Positions 1 through 13,490 are shown, counted from the stretch's first letter. The stretch: 64,000 bases of DNA from Eucommia ulmoides (GCA_016647705.1 CM028328.1:8965614-9029613); one strand, 5' to 3'. A program made the numbers and translations. The notes: generated by a model from the sequence alone, not told the origin.

Positions 1-2884
1 GTAGTGATTATGAGTTAAATTTTAAAACATGTTATGTAATTTGAAAAAATGAATTATGTGATTGAGTTCTCACTAAGTAGTGGTTATGACTTGTTGCCTA
101 TGTATCTTAGTAAGATTATTTGTATAATGTACTCTTATTCATGAATACATCTTTTATACAAATAAATTGGATTGAGCTGAGTTTTTATACTTCTTAATGC
201 ATGATAATATGTTCTTATGTTGCATGTTTACTGATTTATAAACGATTATTAATTCTAAAAGATAAATTAGATTTTATGAGAGAAATACGCATTTATCCGT
301 ATTTATGCATTCACTAGCTTGATTGCTTCAAGTTTATTCTCTCAAACATAAATTTGTGTGGGGAGAAGTGTTCATAAGAAGGGCAATATTATGTTAGGCA
401 TAAATTAAAAAAAAGGATGATATTGAAGATTTTGATAGTTGTGATTAGCTTGTTGATATACTCACTAAATCTCTAGTAGAAAATTAAAATTCATAACATT
501 TGCTTAGAGTAGTGATGTTTTTGGTTCTTCCCTCCCTAAGTTTTGTTTTTGAAGATGATAAAGGGGGAGAAATTAGATGATGTTTTATTAAGGAGGAGTT
601 TATTTGAAATTTGTGCATTATTAATTATATCTTCATTATTATTCTTAAACGAGTTATAAAACCCGTCCTTAGATTCAAGGGGAGTGTTGTGATATTACTG
701 TTTTGAAGAAAATATCAAAGTTAATTGTCATCATCAAAAAGGGAAAAATTATTTATTCTAAGATTTTGATGAACAATTAAATGTTGATATTTTGGTAAAA
801 CTAATTATTTATTAAGTGTTTCAGTTAATTAAAGTTCTAATGATGAAGATGCAAATTAAATGGATGCTAAATGATGATGTCGAAGATGATGAAGAATTAA
901 GAGTTTGAAGAAATTAGAGAAAACAATTAAGGTAAATTTCAACTCTTAATATCCCAATTAAGAACTCACACACGGCACAAAATGTTTTTACTATTTATGG
1001 GTGTTTTGATTAAGTGAATTTATTTGCTCCAATATGTGATTTAAGGAGAAATAGTTTTAATTGACTAAAATGGAATATAAGAAGATTAGTGATGCTAATT
1101 TAGAAAAAAAAATGGTTAAAAGGGCAAAAACGTAAAAGATAATAAGTTAAAAACGAGTTCAGAAAAGAGATTTGAAAGATGTAGGTCGACTGATGAATTG
1201 ACCGGACCAAGCAGTATGAACTCCCTGTATCTCTAAGTCGATAGGTAGGTCGACCGACCAAGAAAAAATGAGTTCTCTGTATCTCCAAGTTGACAAGTAA
1301 GTCGACCGATAAAGGCAAAATGAACTCTCTGAAATCTACGAGTCGATAGATAGGTCGACCGATGAATGCAACAACAATGGCTTGGCTACAATCTGAATTG
1401 AGCAGTCGACTGACTAGTCGACCAGACGCACAGTTTCAAGATTTTGTTTATTCCGAGATTATATCCAAAAGTACCCGTTTTTTGTTAGGATTTGAGAGAG
1501 ATTTCGAAGATATTTTTATATTTAAGATATGCTTCACCTAATATTTAAATTCTATTGATTTGGTTCATTAATTTTTAATGTTCTTAATTTGGTACATAAA
1601 ATTGATTCTATTATAATTAATTGAGAATAATAAATATTTGGGGGGCTTAATTTAAAGTTTTAAAAGTCATTATTAAGAGTATTGAACCAAAATGAAGTCA
1701 TTATGATATAAGGAGACTATAAGAGCTATTAAATGTCATGACATATTAGAACTAGCCATTAGAAGACAGATTTCATTATCTTTTAAATAGACTTATGAAT
1801 TTCTTATATCATTAACAATAAGAGAAATCATATCATATCATGTCATAAGAGTGTGCTTTTCTAAGAGTTATCTTTCTGAGAGTTTATGAGCTATTCTAAG
1901 AAACGATCTTAAAGATCAATTGTGACTAATCTTTGTTGCTACTGGATTTGAAGTTACATCATTCTAATTATTCTTTCTCTGGATTTCGAGTGAGATCTTT
2001 CCAATTGTATTCTATCATTGCATTACTTGTTTTATCTTTTGGAAATTGATCTTAAAAATTATTTTTGATTTTTATTAAAGAAAATTTTTACAAACAAATT
2101 TTTGAATCTGATTATGTGCTCAATTATTTGCTACCCATATCTTGTTTAAAATTAGATTTTAATATCACATTTTTCTATCACTAGACTTGGGATATTAATT
2201 AAGTTATTATTTATCTGGAGAGGTAGAAGCTCCAAGTGAGATATCTTGCTTATCAATTTGTATTGGTGAGTAGTGTGACGGATTAAATACTGTTGCGAAT
2301 ATTTAATTAAAGGGTAGTTGTGTTTCACTCTCTTCCTGTAAAGAGATTGAGGTAGTGATTCTTCCTGAATAGAATTGCGTTTTGAGTGAAATTTGTAACG
2401 GTTCAATCCGTAACCGGGTAAAAGGATATTTGGTGTGATTGGTGAGATTTTGATTCTTTGACCTTAGTGTTAAAAAGAATTAGGTTATTTTTTAGCCTGT
2501 AAAAAGTAGAGGTTCTTCCTTAGTCTAAGAAAATGATATTGTAAAGGTTGATTCTAAGTCTGTAAAAGAATTGATGTATGGGTTTGGTTCCTACCTTTAA
2601 AGGGATCTTGAGAATTAGTAGGTGCGAATTTCTGTGGGGCTCGGAGGACTAGACTAGCCAAGAGTGGCTTGGTGAATCAGGATATATTTTGGTGTGTTAC
2701 AATATTTACTTTATTTATTTTTGCTGTTTGGTGTGCACCTAGTTGATTAATTTATTCTGCTGTGTTATAAAGATAATAATTAATTTAGGATTAAAATTAA
2801 TTATTTGATTTATTGAAGTTTTATTCTGATAAATTTTTAAATACCCAATTCACCCTCTCTCTTGGGTATTCCACTGGGCCAACA
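1..2884 (+). mobile_element. 3' end of a Ty1/copia element with long 3' LTR
   Basis: The element enters from beyond the left edge. Around 450-490 the plus strand reads like the end of copia pol, a degraded LVDILTKSL stretch. A long untranslated tract and a purine-rich tract near 738-748 follow. The 3' LTR then runs from about 750 to 2884 and ends in CCAACA. This LTR is the reverse complement of the LTRs of the element at 45627-52805, so both belong to one family with LTRs of about 2.1 kb, possibly SIRE/Maximus-like. The coding part is broken. The LTR abuts the gag scrap at 2885, a sequence that is uninterrupted near 53485, so the element inserted there. Confidence 0.75.
1185..1435. repeat. 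GTCGAC-rich tandem repeat inside the copia LTR
   Basis: Three to four imperfect units of about 60-65 bases each contain a GGTCGACCGACC-like core followed by a CTCTCTGTATCTC-like stretch. The same array, with different unit numbers and sequence, occupies the matching place in the other LTRs of this family (about 7880-8220, 38635-38800, 47095-47300, 52125-52390). It is part of the LTR and not a host satellite. Confidence 0.6.
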
Positions 2885-3110
2885 AAAGTTGTAGTAACAA
2901 AATTTCTTGATTATGTTTTGGTGGATTTCAAATCAATTGTCAATCAAGCTGAAGATCTTCAAGTCATTATACATGACATTCTCACTGAGAGAATGTCATT
3001 CAATGAATCATTTCAAGTAGCTTCTATCATTGAGAAGTTACAATCAGCCTAGAGAAAAAAATTATCTCATGTATAAATGCAAATTTGATTACTGTAAGTT
3101 TGATATTTTG
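2885..3110 (+). mobile_element. Ty1/copia gag fragment
   Basis: The open stretch 2813-3052 runs out of the LTR into a piece of copia Gag (UBN2-type domain). Recognisable segments are a DYVLVDFKS stretch, QAEDLQVIIHDILTE, and a NESFQVASIIEKL stretch. The same piece, with more of the gag upstream, is at 53099-53700. It is a broken fossil, split from its 5' part by the LTR that ends at 2884. Confidence 0.7.
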
Positions 3111-3905
3111 AGTTTTGAATTTGATTTACTACAAGAGGTTTTTAATTAGATGTTTTTTCTCAAAAAATAAAATAAAATACCAAATCCTTCTCCATCTTCC
3201 TCTGTCTCCGTCAGGAGACCCATGAAAATTGCATTTTTGAATTTTGGACTCAACCCGATTGATGAGCCGGCGTATCTGTGCTCCGATGCATAGATCGACA
3301 AAGATCTGAGAGAGAAAGAAAGAGAGAGAGTAGAAAAAGAAGTCTGGTGGGGAAGGCGTGAGAGTAGTGTTCTTTTCTTTTTCATATTATTATTATTATT
3401 ATTATTTTGTTAAAGAAAATGATGAGGATTCCGGCGGCAACGGATGGAGCAGGGTGCGGTGGCGATGGGAGGGCAGGGTACAGTAGAGGTGGAATAATTA
3501 AATTATTTAAAAAATAGGTGTCAAAAATATATTTCTGAAAATAGGAATTTTAGTGAATTTCTAAAAAATATATAATAAAATTAAAAATAAAAGGCATTAA
3601 TGTCTTTTTACAAGAAAAATGTGGTAAAAAGGGTTGACTTGTATTTGTCAAATGACAGAAGATATTTGTGACTTTTGAGAAAATGATAGGAGAGATAAAT
3701 GGTATAAACCTATAATTATATTTTAATTTAATTTTTCATAATTAGATTATCAATAAACATACTCCAATTTAACACCATCTAATTGAGCTTTGGGGCCAAT
3801 AGCCTCATTTATTTACAGATCATATTTGTATCTTGTAATCCAAGTAATTATGAACACTAAAACATCTTCTACTGTAATTTAGAGTTCGGATGACAATTTG
3901 GAAGC
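3111..3905. other. 3' flank of P1, no gene recognised
   Basis: This is duplicated sequence also present at 53700-54535. It contains a short GA-rich run (3305-3331), an ATT run (about 3386-3408) and a GC-richer patch around 3425-3490. The minus-strand open frame 3146-3385 is serine-rich and low in complexity. Its counterpart 53704-54003 is open too but differs, which fits non-coding sequence. From about 3700 the sequence is the common 3' flank of all the P450 copies. Confidence 0.5.
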
Positions 3906-6003
3906 CTAGATTTTGTGGAGAATAAATTTAGCGTCGTAAAATGGCTGAAGAGTCAAATTAGAAAACGGAGCATGCTCGTACGACGACGAGATCTCAAACG
4001 AAAAGTTCTGGAGGATCATCGCTAGGGCCAATTTCTTTCCGCCATGGCGAGGTTCATTCCAATGTAGATTCGGGGACCAGTGCTGAAGGAGAAGAATGCG
4101 CCGGTGTTCTTCACCGCCTTGGAAACCCCCCTCGGAAAACCTGTCGGGGTTGAACTCTTTGACATCTGCTCCCCAAAATTTTGTGTCGTAGTGGAGTAGG
4201 GTTTTGGGGAGGATGAGATCCACTTTTGGTGGTAGGGTTAGGTTTCCTAGTTTTGTTGGTTCGAACGTGGATCAAAGTAACATCGGCGCCGGCGAAAACA
4301 TTCTCAAAGCTTCATTCAATGTCATCGTCACCTGTATAATTTGAAAATAAGTATTATTTTAATTTTTTACAACATTAATATAATTAAAAAAAATATAAAG
4401 TAATTGATGAGATAGCAAGAGTATTCTCAAAATTGTTTTATAAGAGCACTTTAACACTTAGGTGTGTCATTTATCAAATATGACATATGAATAGTAATAT
4501 GATACACTTAATTTAAAGAAAGTGTTCCAACAGATGTGACAAAATCAATACAATATTTTTTAAAAACTATTTTTATATTAAAAATAAAACTAAAAATGAA
4601 CTTATCCTAAAATAAAATTAGAACCCTAAAATAATCAAAGGTTAATAAATCATCTCATCTAATTATGGTATAGGGTACTGCTTATGCCAAATATGGCACA
4701 TGCAGAGCATTTGTGCCAAAATGACACAAACGATGACAGAGTTGTTGAAGCTCATTTCGGCATCAAAATTGCCAAAATTTGAGATGACATAGAGTATGGC
4801 CGAATTATTGGAGTTGATCTTAATCTACTACGGATTTTTTGTGTTTAAACTAAAGGCACTATATAGATTTTTTAATTTATAAATGCAAAAAATCGTGAAA
4901 ATTTTTGTTAATTAAATACAAATATGAAACTTAAAAGAAACAAAATGTAATTTAATTCAACCGTTCTGGAAATGGATGTATGAAATTTTAGACCGAATTT
5001 TTTTGTAAAAAAATTCTATAATTCAATCTCATCCATCAATTTTCCTCAAACCAATTTAACTCTTAACGGAAAGACGTTTTCAAAAAAGTTGTCCTAATTT
5101 ATGATATATGTTTCTGTATTTTTTATTTTTAAAAGAGTAGTATTTATTTTGTGTTTTTGAAAGTCAAAAATAGTTTTTGAAAACAAAATCTTTGAAAAGT
5201 ATGAGGGAAATAAAATTACTCACAATTTTCAAGTGGTTCAACCCCTCCAATTTGGTTTCCTCCTTTTTACTCCCCAAGACTTCAAAAACCTTATCCCTGG
5301 CTCGAGCCTGCCACTCCTGGTCCAAGCCAGTACGTTTGTGGTCGTCACTTGCCCAGCAAAATAGAACAATTTGCACTCCTCAATCACATCTTTAATTGTG
5401 ATCCCGTTGCTTTAACTATTCCCATTGGCTTCAATCTCCTTTAAGTTTGACTCCAAAAGCAACGCCAACAAGTCTTGGTTTTTGGCTTCTCCCATTCTCC
5501 GTGCCTTCTCTCTCCTTAGGACCATATCCCCCAGCTATGTGCACGTCTCCATGGATCTCTTTCATTCTCTTGTTTGTCTGTGGGCAAATAGCTATAAGTT
5601 TTAGGATTTAGGGTTTACGAGTCTTAGGGCTATACTCGAAAGATATTCAAAATATATTTGATAATTTACTTGAATCCTGATATATACTATGATTGCAAGA
5701 GGTCAAATGTGTGTTTGGCTTGTTCTTTTTGGAGTCGGAAAACTCTTTCTCCTTCTTCATAGTTACTACTGAACACAATTATAGAAATCACTTCTCGTAT
5801 TAGGTTTTTGAGATGAGACCAAACGTCTATGTCGCATGGTCCATTGGGTGAGACCAACTTCTCCCATTTGTTCACGATTCCAATACAACTCTCATACATT
5901 GCAGGCACCATTAACTATATATCAAAAAGAAAGAAAGAATAAATCTAGTCATTAGTAGTACAAAAGTTAGGATATGTATGGCTTGTAAATTGTAATTTCT
6001 AAA
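3906..6003 (-). pseudogene. CYP72A: CYP72A cytochrome P450 pseudogene P1 (exons 3-5)
   Basis: By comparison with gene A the exons are 5670-5914 (exon 3), 5224-5591 (exon 4) and 3906-4331 (exon 5), followed upstream by intron 2 up to about 6003, where copia leader sequence takes over. Exons 1 and 2 are absent. Exon 3 is nearly open, but its donor has lost the usual CAG-GTAA context. Exon 4 is about 26 bases shorter than in A and B, losing the stretch just after the I-helix. Exon 5 has an early stop in the K-helix region and two compensating frameshifts. In the original frame the haem-ligand cysteine codon reads tyrosine (FSTGPRIYIG). This copy cannot make a P450. Confidence 0.88.
4432..4840. 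repeat. MITE-like insertion in intron 4 of P1
   Basis: The stretch has loosely inverted ends: AAGAGCACTTTAACA on the left, and on the right GGAGTTGATCTT, which in reverse complement reads AAGATCAACTCC. It carries repeated ATATGGCACATGC / TGACACAAA words. The same insertion lies at the same place in intron 4 of gene A (about 14395-14876), P3 (about 55070-55465) and gene B (about 59120-59640), and its start is seen in P2. It therefore predates the duplications. The exact ends are uncertain. Confidence 0.4.
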
Positions 6004-6490
6004 TTCTGAATATTCACATTGTACAATTGTTTGTGAATATTTATATTATGAATCTAGTTTGATATATACATTATAATCTTTCACAGAATTTAGTTTTGCA
6101 GCCCATATATACTTAGTTAAATGTTCACATTGATATTATTTTATTATTATTAGTTTTATTTCATGATTATTTAAGCATTGATTTTGAATTTTCAGTAATT
6201 ATCACCACAAATCTTAAAACAGATACGTTTATGTTCTAGAATTTTAAAATAAACACATTTTTGTAAATTATTTAGTTCTAAAACAATACATTTTTGAAAA
6301 TTCTTGTTACTCAGATTCAAAAAAGGTATTTAATTATCTAAATAGCTTAGTTCAAACATTGTTTAAACATTATTTATTAATTGTTGGATTAATTCTATCC
6401 GAAATAATTCTTGTTTATTGTTTCACTAATATTTTATATGTGAATAGTAAATTAGTTATTATTTTTCAAATAAAAGAATAATTAAAAATT
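6004..6490 (+). mobile_element. Ty1/copia leader/LTR fragment truncating P1
   Basis: The sequence matches 45245-45626 continued at 52811-52900, the leader region upstream of the copia gag at 53099. The P1 intron 2 similarity to genes A and B stops at about 6003 with AATTTCTAAA, and the copia similarity starts immediately after. It is a fossil fragment without coding capacity. Confidence 0.6.
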
Positions 6491-7100
6491 GATAATTACA
6501 AGATCAATCCCTATAATTCGACATCCTATTTTAACACTGTACTACATCAATAACTCGGTACCAAATTAAGAGTATTATTTTTTAGCGATCAATCCCTCAG
6601 CCACATGAGAAGCTTGCATCTCATTTTGTTCTCTACCCACATCTCGGCTGGTTCCACAAATACTTCCAGAAATAGTACTTGAGTTGAGTTCCTCTCTAGA
6701 CATCGAATTGCTATTCTTACGGCCTCCAAAACCCAAAAGACCTCCACCTTTTGAACCACCTCCTCCATCTGTTCTAAGAGTGGGGAAGAGGGTTTGTCTC
6801 TAGGAGAACGGTTTTTGGGTTTTCCTTAGTTAGGTCTTAGGTTAATGAGATTAGACGATAGTTTTTCTGGTGAGAGAGGACGGTGGGTAGAAAGGATTAA
6901 CACCTTCCATGGGACTTGACCAGAGAGTAATTTAAGGTTTGAGAGAGTGGTTTATAAAAGGGAAGAGTCCCCTCCTTGTGTGATATTATTCCCCAGAAGT
7001 AAATTATTTTGCTACATCGACTAACGTGCCTCAATGGGGCGCAGTGGACAAGGCCAGCATGGTCTTCATTGTATTCCCAGTCTGCCTTCGAGATTCTAGT
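6491..7100. other. Unassigned stretch before the LINE reverse transcriptase
   Basis: There is no convincing open frame. The composition is richer in G+C than the surroundings, as in the LINE that follows. This may be degraded upstream LINE sequence (ORF1, endonuclease or spacer), but no motif was recognised. A minus-strand frame around 6585-6790 reads glycine- and serine-rich and matches nothing I know. Confidence 0.3.
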
Positions 7101-7489
7101 CTTTGGATGAGTTGCCCTTCTATACCTATTCTAGAAAGGAAAAAACAAAGTTAAAATCCAAAGGGGACCTCAAAGCCTCCGGACCAGATGGCTTTTAGGT
7201 TATTTGTTTCAAAATAAATAGGGACACGACGTCCATGAATTTGTTATTGAGCGTTTCAGAAATTGAGCCATGCCTAACTTGAATAATTAGTCCCTTATTG
7301 CCCTCGTGTCAAAGGTTTATAACCCTTAGACCCTATGCCAATTTAAATCGATTAGTTTATGTAATACCACATGTAAACTGGGTACTAAAAGTCTTCTGCT
7401 AGACTCAGGCCCCTCCTGAATGTCCTTGTGGGAGCTAATTAGAGTAGTTTTATTCATGGGAAAATGATAATGGATAATATAATAAAAAC

Positions 7490-10400
7490 TGTTGAAGCTT
7501 AGATTTTGATAAATAATTAAATATTAATATTTTTTGTGAAACTAATGATTCTATTGAATGTCTCAAAAAAGAGTTTCATACAGTTGTTTAAAAGGAAGAC
7601 CTCATAAAGAAAGTATAAATAGTGTAAGATGGATGCAATGAAGATATGAAGAGAGTTGAAGACCATGAAGAAAATTAGAACTCTCTACTTATATACTCTT
7701 AATGCAACCCGAATTAAGATCACACACGACATTTTAAATGAGTTATTTTTATGTGTGTTTTGATATGAAATGATAGAGTTTAAGATCTTAATTTAAGATA
7801 CTGAATGTTCTCCTGATGTGAAATGTAATTGATAATTAATTTAAATAGAAAACATGTTTTAAACTATAAGTGGTGAAGTAATCTGATCAAATCGATCAAT
7901 CGAGAAAAGCAATTGGTTAATCGAATCAAATAGTGAGTTCTGGAGCAAAAATATGGTGCTACTGATCTAGTCGGTCAACCGAATTAAAGAGGTCGATCAA
8001 CCATTTGAAACATTAGCTGAATTGGGGAAGGAAGTGAACAACCTGAACCAATTGGTTAACCGATTGAAGGCAATCGATCAACCATTTGAGTTAGTAGGTT
8101 TTTTGAAGAGAAACTGGAGCAATCTGAACCAATCGGTCAACTGACTGATTTGTAAGCTTAGGTTGTGTTTCGGCTCTGGACTGGTTGGTCAACCGACCAG
8201 TGGGGCTCAATCAACTGACTGTGTCGGTTAAGGTTTCGATTGACTTGGTCTCTTGGTAAAAAACTATCATTCTTTAGGATTCCAAAAGATAAATTTGAGA
8301 GATTTGAACTTAATTAAGATATGGTCAACCTATTCTATTATGTCTATTGATTTGGTTCATATACTTTAAGATTCTCTTAAATAGATTAATATTTTCTATC
8401 TTTATGGTTTTAAATTAAGAATAGTTTTGTGGACTTATTTGAGAGAATTGAAAGATAATTTAATGTGTAATACACCTAAAATGAAAAGTAATATTATATG
8501 GGGTCTAAGTGTGTCATTTATTGACACAATATTTGAAAACTAACCATTGGAGGTGTAGTTTTAGGTCTATTTAAAGTGACTTGCGCGAATTAGTTTAAAT
8601 TGATCAAGAACAATCAGTTTAAACTTTTCTAAATGTCATATTTACGCTGGTATTTCTGTGAGAGATTCATTTTTCGTTCTTGATCTAAAGCGCTTATGAT
8701 TTGATATCATTGACTTGTATTCTATTGCGATTCTATCATTATCTTTAGTGTTTCCCTGTTAGATCTTCCAACTTTTGTTATTTATTTTGAATTCATATAT
8801 TTATTGATTGTTTGGTTTAAGATTATTTAGAAAATCGCTTTAAACTTCAAAACTTGAAAATCTTTTTAAACGATTTTAATTTGGTTATCTGATTACATAC
8901 TTAAAAATATGCTACCCACTTTGTTATTTAATCAGATTTTATTTGCCTTATATTGTATCTGCCACTTAGTAATTATTCGGGATATTAATCGAGTATATCT
9001 GCATTAAGGTGGTAAAAATTCATTGTGAGAAGAAACTTACATTTTTTTTATTTGTGAATTTCAGCGGATTAGATATGTTTAGGATAATATCTAGTTAGAG
9101 TAGTTTGGTTTCGATTTTTTTTCTGTGAAAAAATTAGTATTTGATCTTTATCCTGTAAAAAAGTTAGGTTATTTTTTTTTCCTTTGAAAAAAATTAGGTT
9201 TTAATTCTTCCAGTAATTGAATTGTTATGTAATATCCTGACAAATTATATTTTTGAAAATATATTTCACATAAATTTAATATTTTTGGGACAGTTTTGTA
9301 AATTTGTTATATAAATATAAACTTGATAATTTTTTGGGTGAAAGTGTAATTATTGAATCTAGTAATAATATTATCTAAATTATAGGGCTCGTTAGTGTAA
9401 TTTGTATAAAAATCTTGAATATTGCATAATGTGTTGATACGTGTAAGCTTAAAAAAATTGGTAATGGCAAATGTCTTGATAAAGAAAGAGAAGGTGTTAG
9501 GAGGTTTTTCATAAAATGACACGTGGGTCCCACTTGTAATTATTACATTTTATATATATGTGTGTTTTGTGTGTTGGTGTGGGAACTTGGATGACCAGAC
9601 AAAAAAAAAATGTAACAAGCAGAATACAAATTAGAGAGAGAGGTGTTTTGAGTGTTGGGTCTTGGGTGCAGCAGACGTAGCGGTGTACAGAGGAGGAAGA
9701 CAGATAAAAAATGAGAATGAAGAAAAGAAAATATAATTTTATAATTAATTATTCATCGTGAATTTCAGGTAGAATTTCTATCTATTTTAATATATGTATT
9801 TAATTTTTCTATTGTGAAATTTATATTATTATTGATGTCGAATTATAGCTATTAATTTTCATAAAATAATTATGATTTCGTGAAAATTATGTTAAATACA
9901 TGCTTATGTGTTTATTTTGGAATTAATTGGATGCATGTATTAGAGGAGTTGAAATTCAACTGAACGGTGGTTCAAAATCCCACCGTTTTGATTGCAGGGT
10001 CGGTGAGAATGGAGCTACGTCAAGAATTTTATTTTATTGGGATTTTTATTTAATTTGTAATAGTTACATTTATTATTCGCAGTTGTAAAATTTGAACGAT
10101 AATTCAATAATTATAATTATTATCGTAACGATAAAATTTTTGAAGAATATAAAAATCGTTACTGTTTGTTTGGAGCAGTGCTTGGTTAGTGTTTGATGTG
10201 AATTCACCCCTTTCAGTCACCATAATATAGGTGCAAAGACACCTATCAGTTTGAAAGGAGGAATGAAAGTGGTCACCATAAAAGCCACTGTTTCAATCAT
10301 AAGCATATATATTCGATTATTGGAGATTATTAGATAAATTATAATAGAATTCATATTTGTATTTCAATTCTATTAATAATTCAATTCAATAATTATGATT

Positions 10401-11051
10401 GTATAATCGACGCGATAATCCGATAATCATAATTTTCACCGTAACTGGAAAAAAAATTGTCAAATTTTATGAAATGAAATATTGATCTTCCGATGTTAGC
10501 ATTAATTTCTCCAAGGGAAGAAACCAAGTGGCGGCCCTGGGAAACCGGGTTGTTACATGTTATTTTTGATTGATTTGTAAATGTTATTCCTAAACTTGTG
10601 AAAATAATAAGTGAGAGAGTAGTTAGGTTAATCTTTAGTCTGGTAAAAAGATAGAGTTCATCCTTAATCTGAAAAAGGATAATTTATAAATGTTGATTCT
10701 GTACCTGTAAAAAAATCATTGTAAGGGTTTGATTTCAACCTGGTAAAAGGATTAAAGTGGTTGGATTAAAGTGGTTTAATGGACTGCGAATCTCCATGGA
10801 GTTCAGGAGACTAGATTAGGCATGACTAGCTTGACCGAATCAGGATATATCTTTGTATGTTGTATTGTTTATTTTTTATTATATTGTATTTGAGTGTGCA
10901 CTTAGTATTAAACACATATCCGTTGCGTAATTAAGATAATAATTAATTTAGAAAAATTGATTATTTGATTAATAGGTGTTTAAAGAATTAATTGTTTAAA
11001 TTTTGTAACTGCCTAATTTACTTTCCTCTTGGGTAATTTTTTGGACCAACA
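7490..11051 (+). mobile_element. Copia solo LTR inside the LINE, carrying a nested gypsy LTR
   Basis: The segment starts TGTTGAAG and ends CCAACA, like the LTRs at 750-2884 and 50696-52805. Without the nested 9228-10557 segment it is about 2.2 kb, one LTR long, and no internal region is present. The five bases on each side are AAAAC and ATAAC, a probable slightly diverged target duplication. The flanking LINE reverse transcriptase continues on the other side. It looks like a solo LTR left by recombination between two LTRs. Confidence 0.78.
9228..10557 (+). mobile_element. Ty3/gypsy-type solo LTR with 5-bp target duplication
   Basis: It begins TGTAATATCC, ends GGGTTGTTACA, and is flanked by TGTTA on both sides (9223-9227 and 10558-10562). 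The same LTR family occurs at 42732-43943, where it is followed by an initiator-Met-type primer site. The start and end words are typical of gypsy chromovirus LTRs in plants, though the lineage is not proven. It has no coding sequence and is nested in the copia solo LTR. Confidence 0.85.
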
Positions 11052-13490
11052 ATAACTCAAGAAGTCATACACTTCCTCAGGATGAGACAAAATAAATTTG
11101 GGGGAATGATTATTAAAATTGACATTGAAAAAACATATGACCGGGTTAATTTGAATTTTCTCGATGAAACTCTCCTTGTCTTTTATCTTCCTATTCCCTA
11201 GATCAATTATCAATTTAATTATGGTTTGTATAAGGTTATCTACCCTCTTTGTTCTTTGTAATGAGGAAGCCATAGAGGAATTTAATCCTTCTAGAGGCCT
11301 AAGGCCAGGGGGCACTTTGTCCCCTTACCTATTTGTCTTATGTATGGAAAGTTTGTCTTGTCTTGTAATGGATATGGAGAAGAAATGGATGTGGAAAAGC
11401 CTTAAAATTGGTAAAAGAAACCAAATTTTACTCACTTATTATTTGTGGATGATCTCATGCTCTTTGCTAAGAATAATGATAAAAATATTGAAACAATTCT
11501 TGACGTCTTAGGAAAGTTTCGCAAGACTCAGGACAAAAAATTAACATTAAAAAGATAAAATGTTTTGTACACCTAACATAAGCAAAATTCAAGCCGAAAC
11601 TATATGCAGAAATTTGGATATAAGTCTGAGTGAGGACTTGGAGATGAACCTGGGAGTGTCGCTTATACATGGTAGGAATTCGAAAAACCATTAGAAATCT
11701 TGGAAAAATCAAACAAAAGACTATCGAACTGGATAGCAAATATGTTATCCATTGAAAGGAGGATTGTGCTTATTAAAGCAATCACTTCCTCTATTCCTTA
11801 TTACAAGATGCACATATCCCCTCTCCCAAAATTTTTTGTGCTGAACTTAATAAATCAATAGGAATTTTTTATGGGGGAATCACATGAAAAGAAAAGGTAC
11901 CACCTTATCAATTAGGAAAGAATCGGTAAACCTAAGGAAGAATGAGACCTCGAAATTAGAGAGGCCTAAAAAAGCAATAGGGCCTCCTATCATAAATTGC
12001 TTGGATTATACTCGCTGGAAAAAATTATCTTTGGAATAAAATTCTTAGTGAAAAATATAATATGAAAAGAAACCCCAGTCCTGGAGAGTTAAACCCTACA
12101 ACTCCCACTTTTAGAAAGGCATCCTTAAAGTAAAGGATATCCTTAGTAAATGAATTAAATGGAAAGTAGGGGATGGGAAAAATATAAACTTCAGGAATGA
12201 TTGGTGGTGTAATCATGAACCCCTTGAAAATAATAATATTCAAAATGAATATAACTTAAAAGTTTTTTACATCATAGACGAGAATGGGGACTGGTTTCTA
12301 ATGCCAATTATCCACGTCCTTAATGGTACACAAAAAGAGTCTATTTTGGAGAGTGGGCCTCTGGATCCAAATGAAGAGGATAAATCAATTTGGAGCCAGG
12401 AAAACTTGAGAAATTTTGCAATAAAATCTGCCTATGATTTGATAACCCTAAGGATGGGAAAAACGTTTTTTTCAAAACGGAACGAGATCTGGAAGCACAA
12501 ACTCCCCCCCAAAACCGATATACTTCCTTTGGTTAACTTTGTATGAAAAACTCGTAACTAACCAGTTTAGAGCCATTAGAAACAACAATATTTCTAGTAT
12601 TTGTTAGAGACGCCCGAATAGTACAAAACCAGTAGACCATGCCTTGAGGAAATGCCTTAAAGTAGAAAGAATTTGGTCTTTTTTTATTTTTTTTGGGAGA
12701 CTCTTGATGGTCTTCATGATTTCAATACGGATTTATCTAGATAGATTCAAAGGCATCTTCAAGCAAGCAATTCTAACTCCTCTAGTTCTTTCATTTTTGC
12801 TATGGTCATTTGAGAGATATAGAAGGATAAAAATCGAGAGGTAATTGAGGTGATTGAGTCTGACTCTCTCATTACACTCTCACAAATAACTCATTTGAGT
12901 AAAGAGTTAATCTTTATATTCTAGATATCCCCTAAATGAAAAATCAGTGTCCAGATTATCTCACTGGAATTTTTCTTGTGTAGGTTTTTACAAGCTTAGC
13001 ACGGATAGGAGTGCCATGGGAAGCCCCGGTAAATGATGGTTTGGAGGCCTAGTTCATGCTAACTTAGGAATACGGATCGTGGGATACTATGGTCAACTTC
13101 TCGAGTGCACTAGTCTGGAAGCTGAATTGAGAAGCATCCATACTGGAATCTGTATAGCATCAGGAAGAGCGCTCCCAAGGATTATTGCAGAATTGGATTA
13201 CATGGAAGTGGTGTCCCCATCCTAGGAGATTGCCTGGAAATGAACACTTGCAGGCCATAGGTTGAGGATTGCAAGTGGAATCTGAAGAATAATAATTATA
13301 TTCTCTAGTTTGCACCCAGAGAGGAGAATAAATGTGTTAACTTTCTTTCTAAGAAAGGCGTAAGCAGACGAGTTCATTTGAAAATCATGAAATCATCACT
13401 AGAAGACATGTCAAAGCTTGTCTTGGCGGAAATGGACTTGGACAATTTTTTTTTTTGCTACCTTGTACAAAATAAAAAAAAAAAAAAAAG

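Larger units (their letters stand above)
7100..13490 (+). mobile_element. Non-LTR retrotransposon (plant L1-type LINE), decayed
   Basis: The reverse transcriptase begins near 7160 with a KASGPDGF motif. It is cut at 7489 by a solo LTR and resumes at 11052. There it shows KIDIEKTYDRV (near 11115), a RGLRPGGTLSPYLF stretch (11295-11340) and the catalytic FVDD at 11442-11453. A zinc-binding RVT domain (SAYDLI... WKHKLPPK) lies at about 12400-12560. An RNase H-like domain of plant LINEs (FYKLSTDRS, GGLVHANLG, EAELRSIHTGI) lies at about 12985-13200. The 3' end is a poly-A run at about 13474-13489. Stops and frameshifts are spread through it. No endonuclease or ORF1 was recognised. Its 3' half recurs at 56395-58195, so it was present before the block duplication. 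Confidence 0.85.

Noticed and set aside
11164-11511. 115-codon plus frame as a host gene
   Set aside because: It contains the SPYLFVLCMESLS signature of LINE reverse transcriptase and is part of the LINE.
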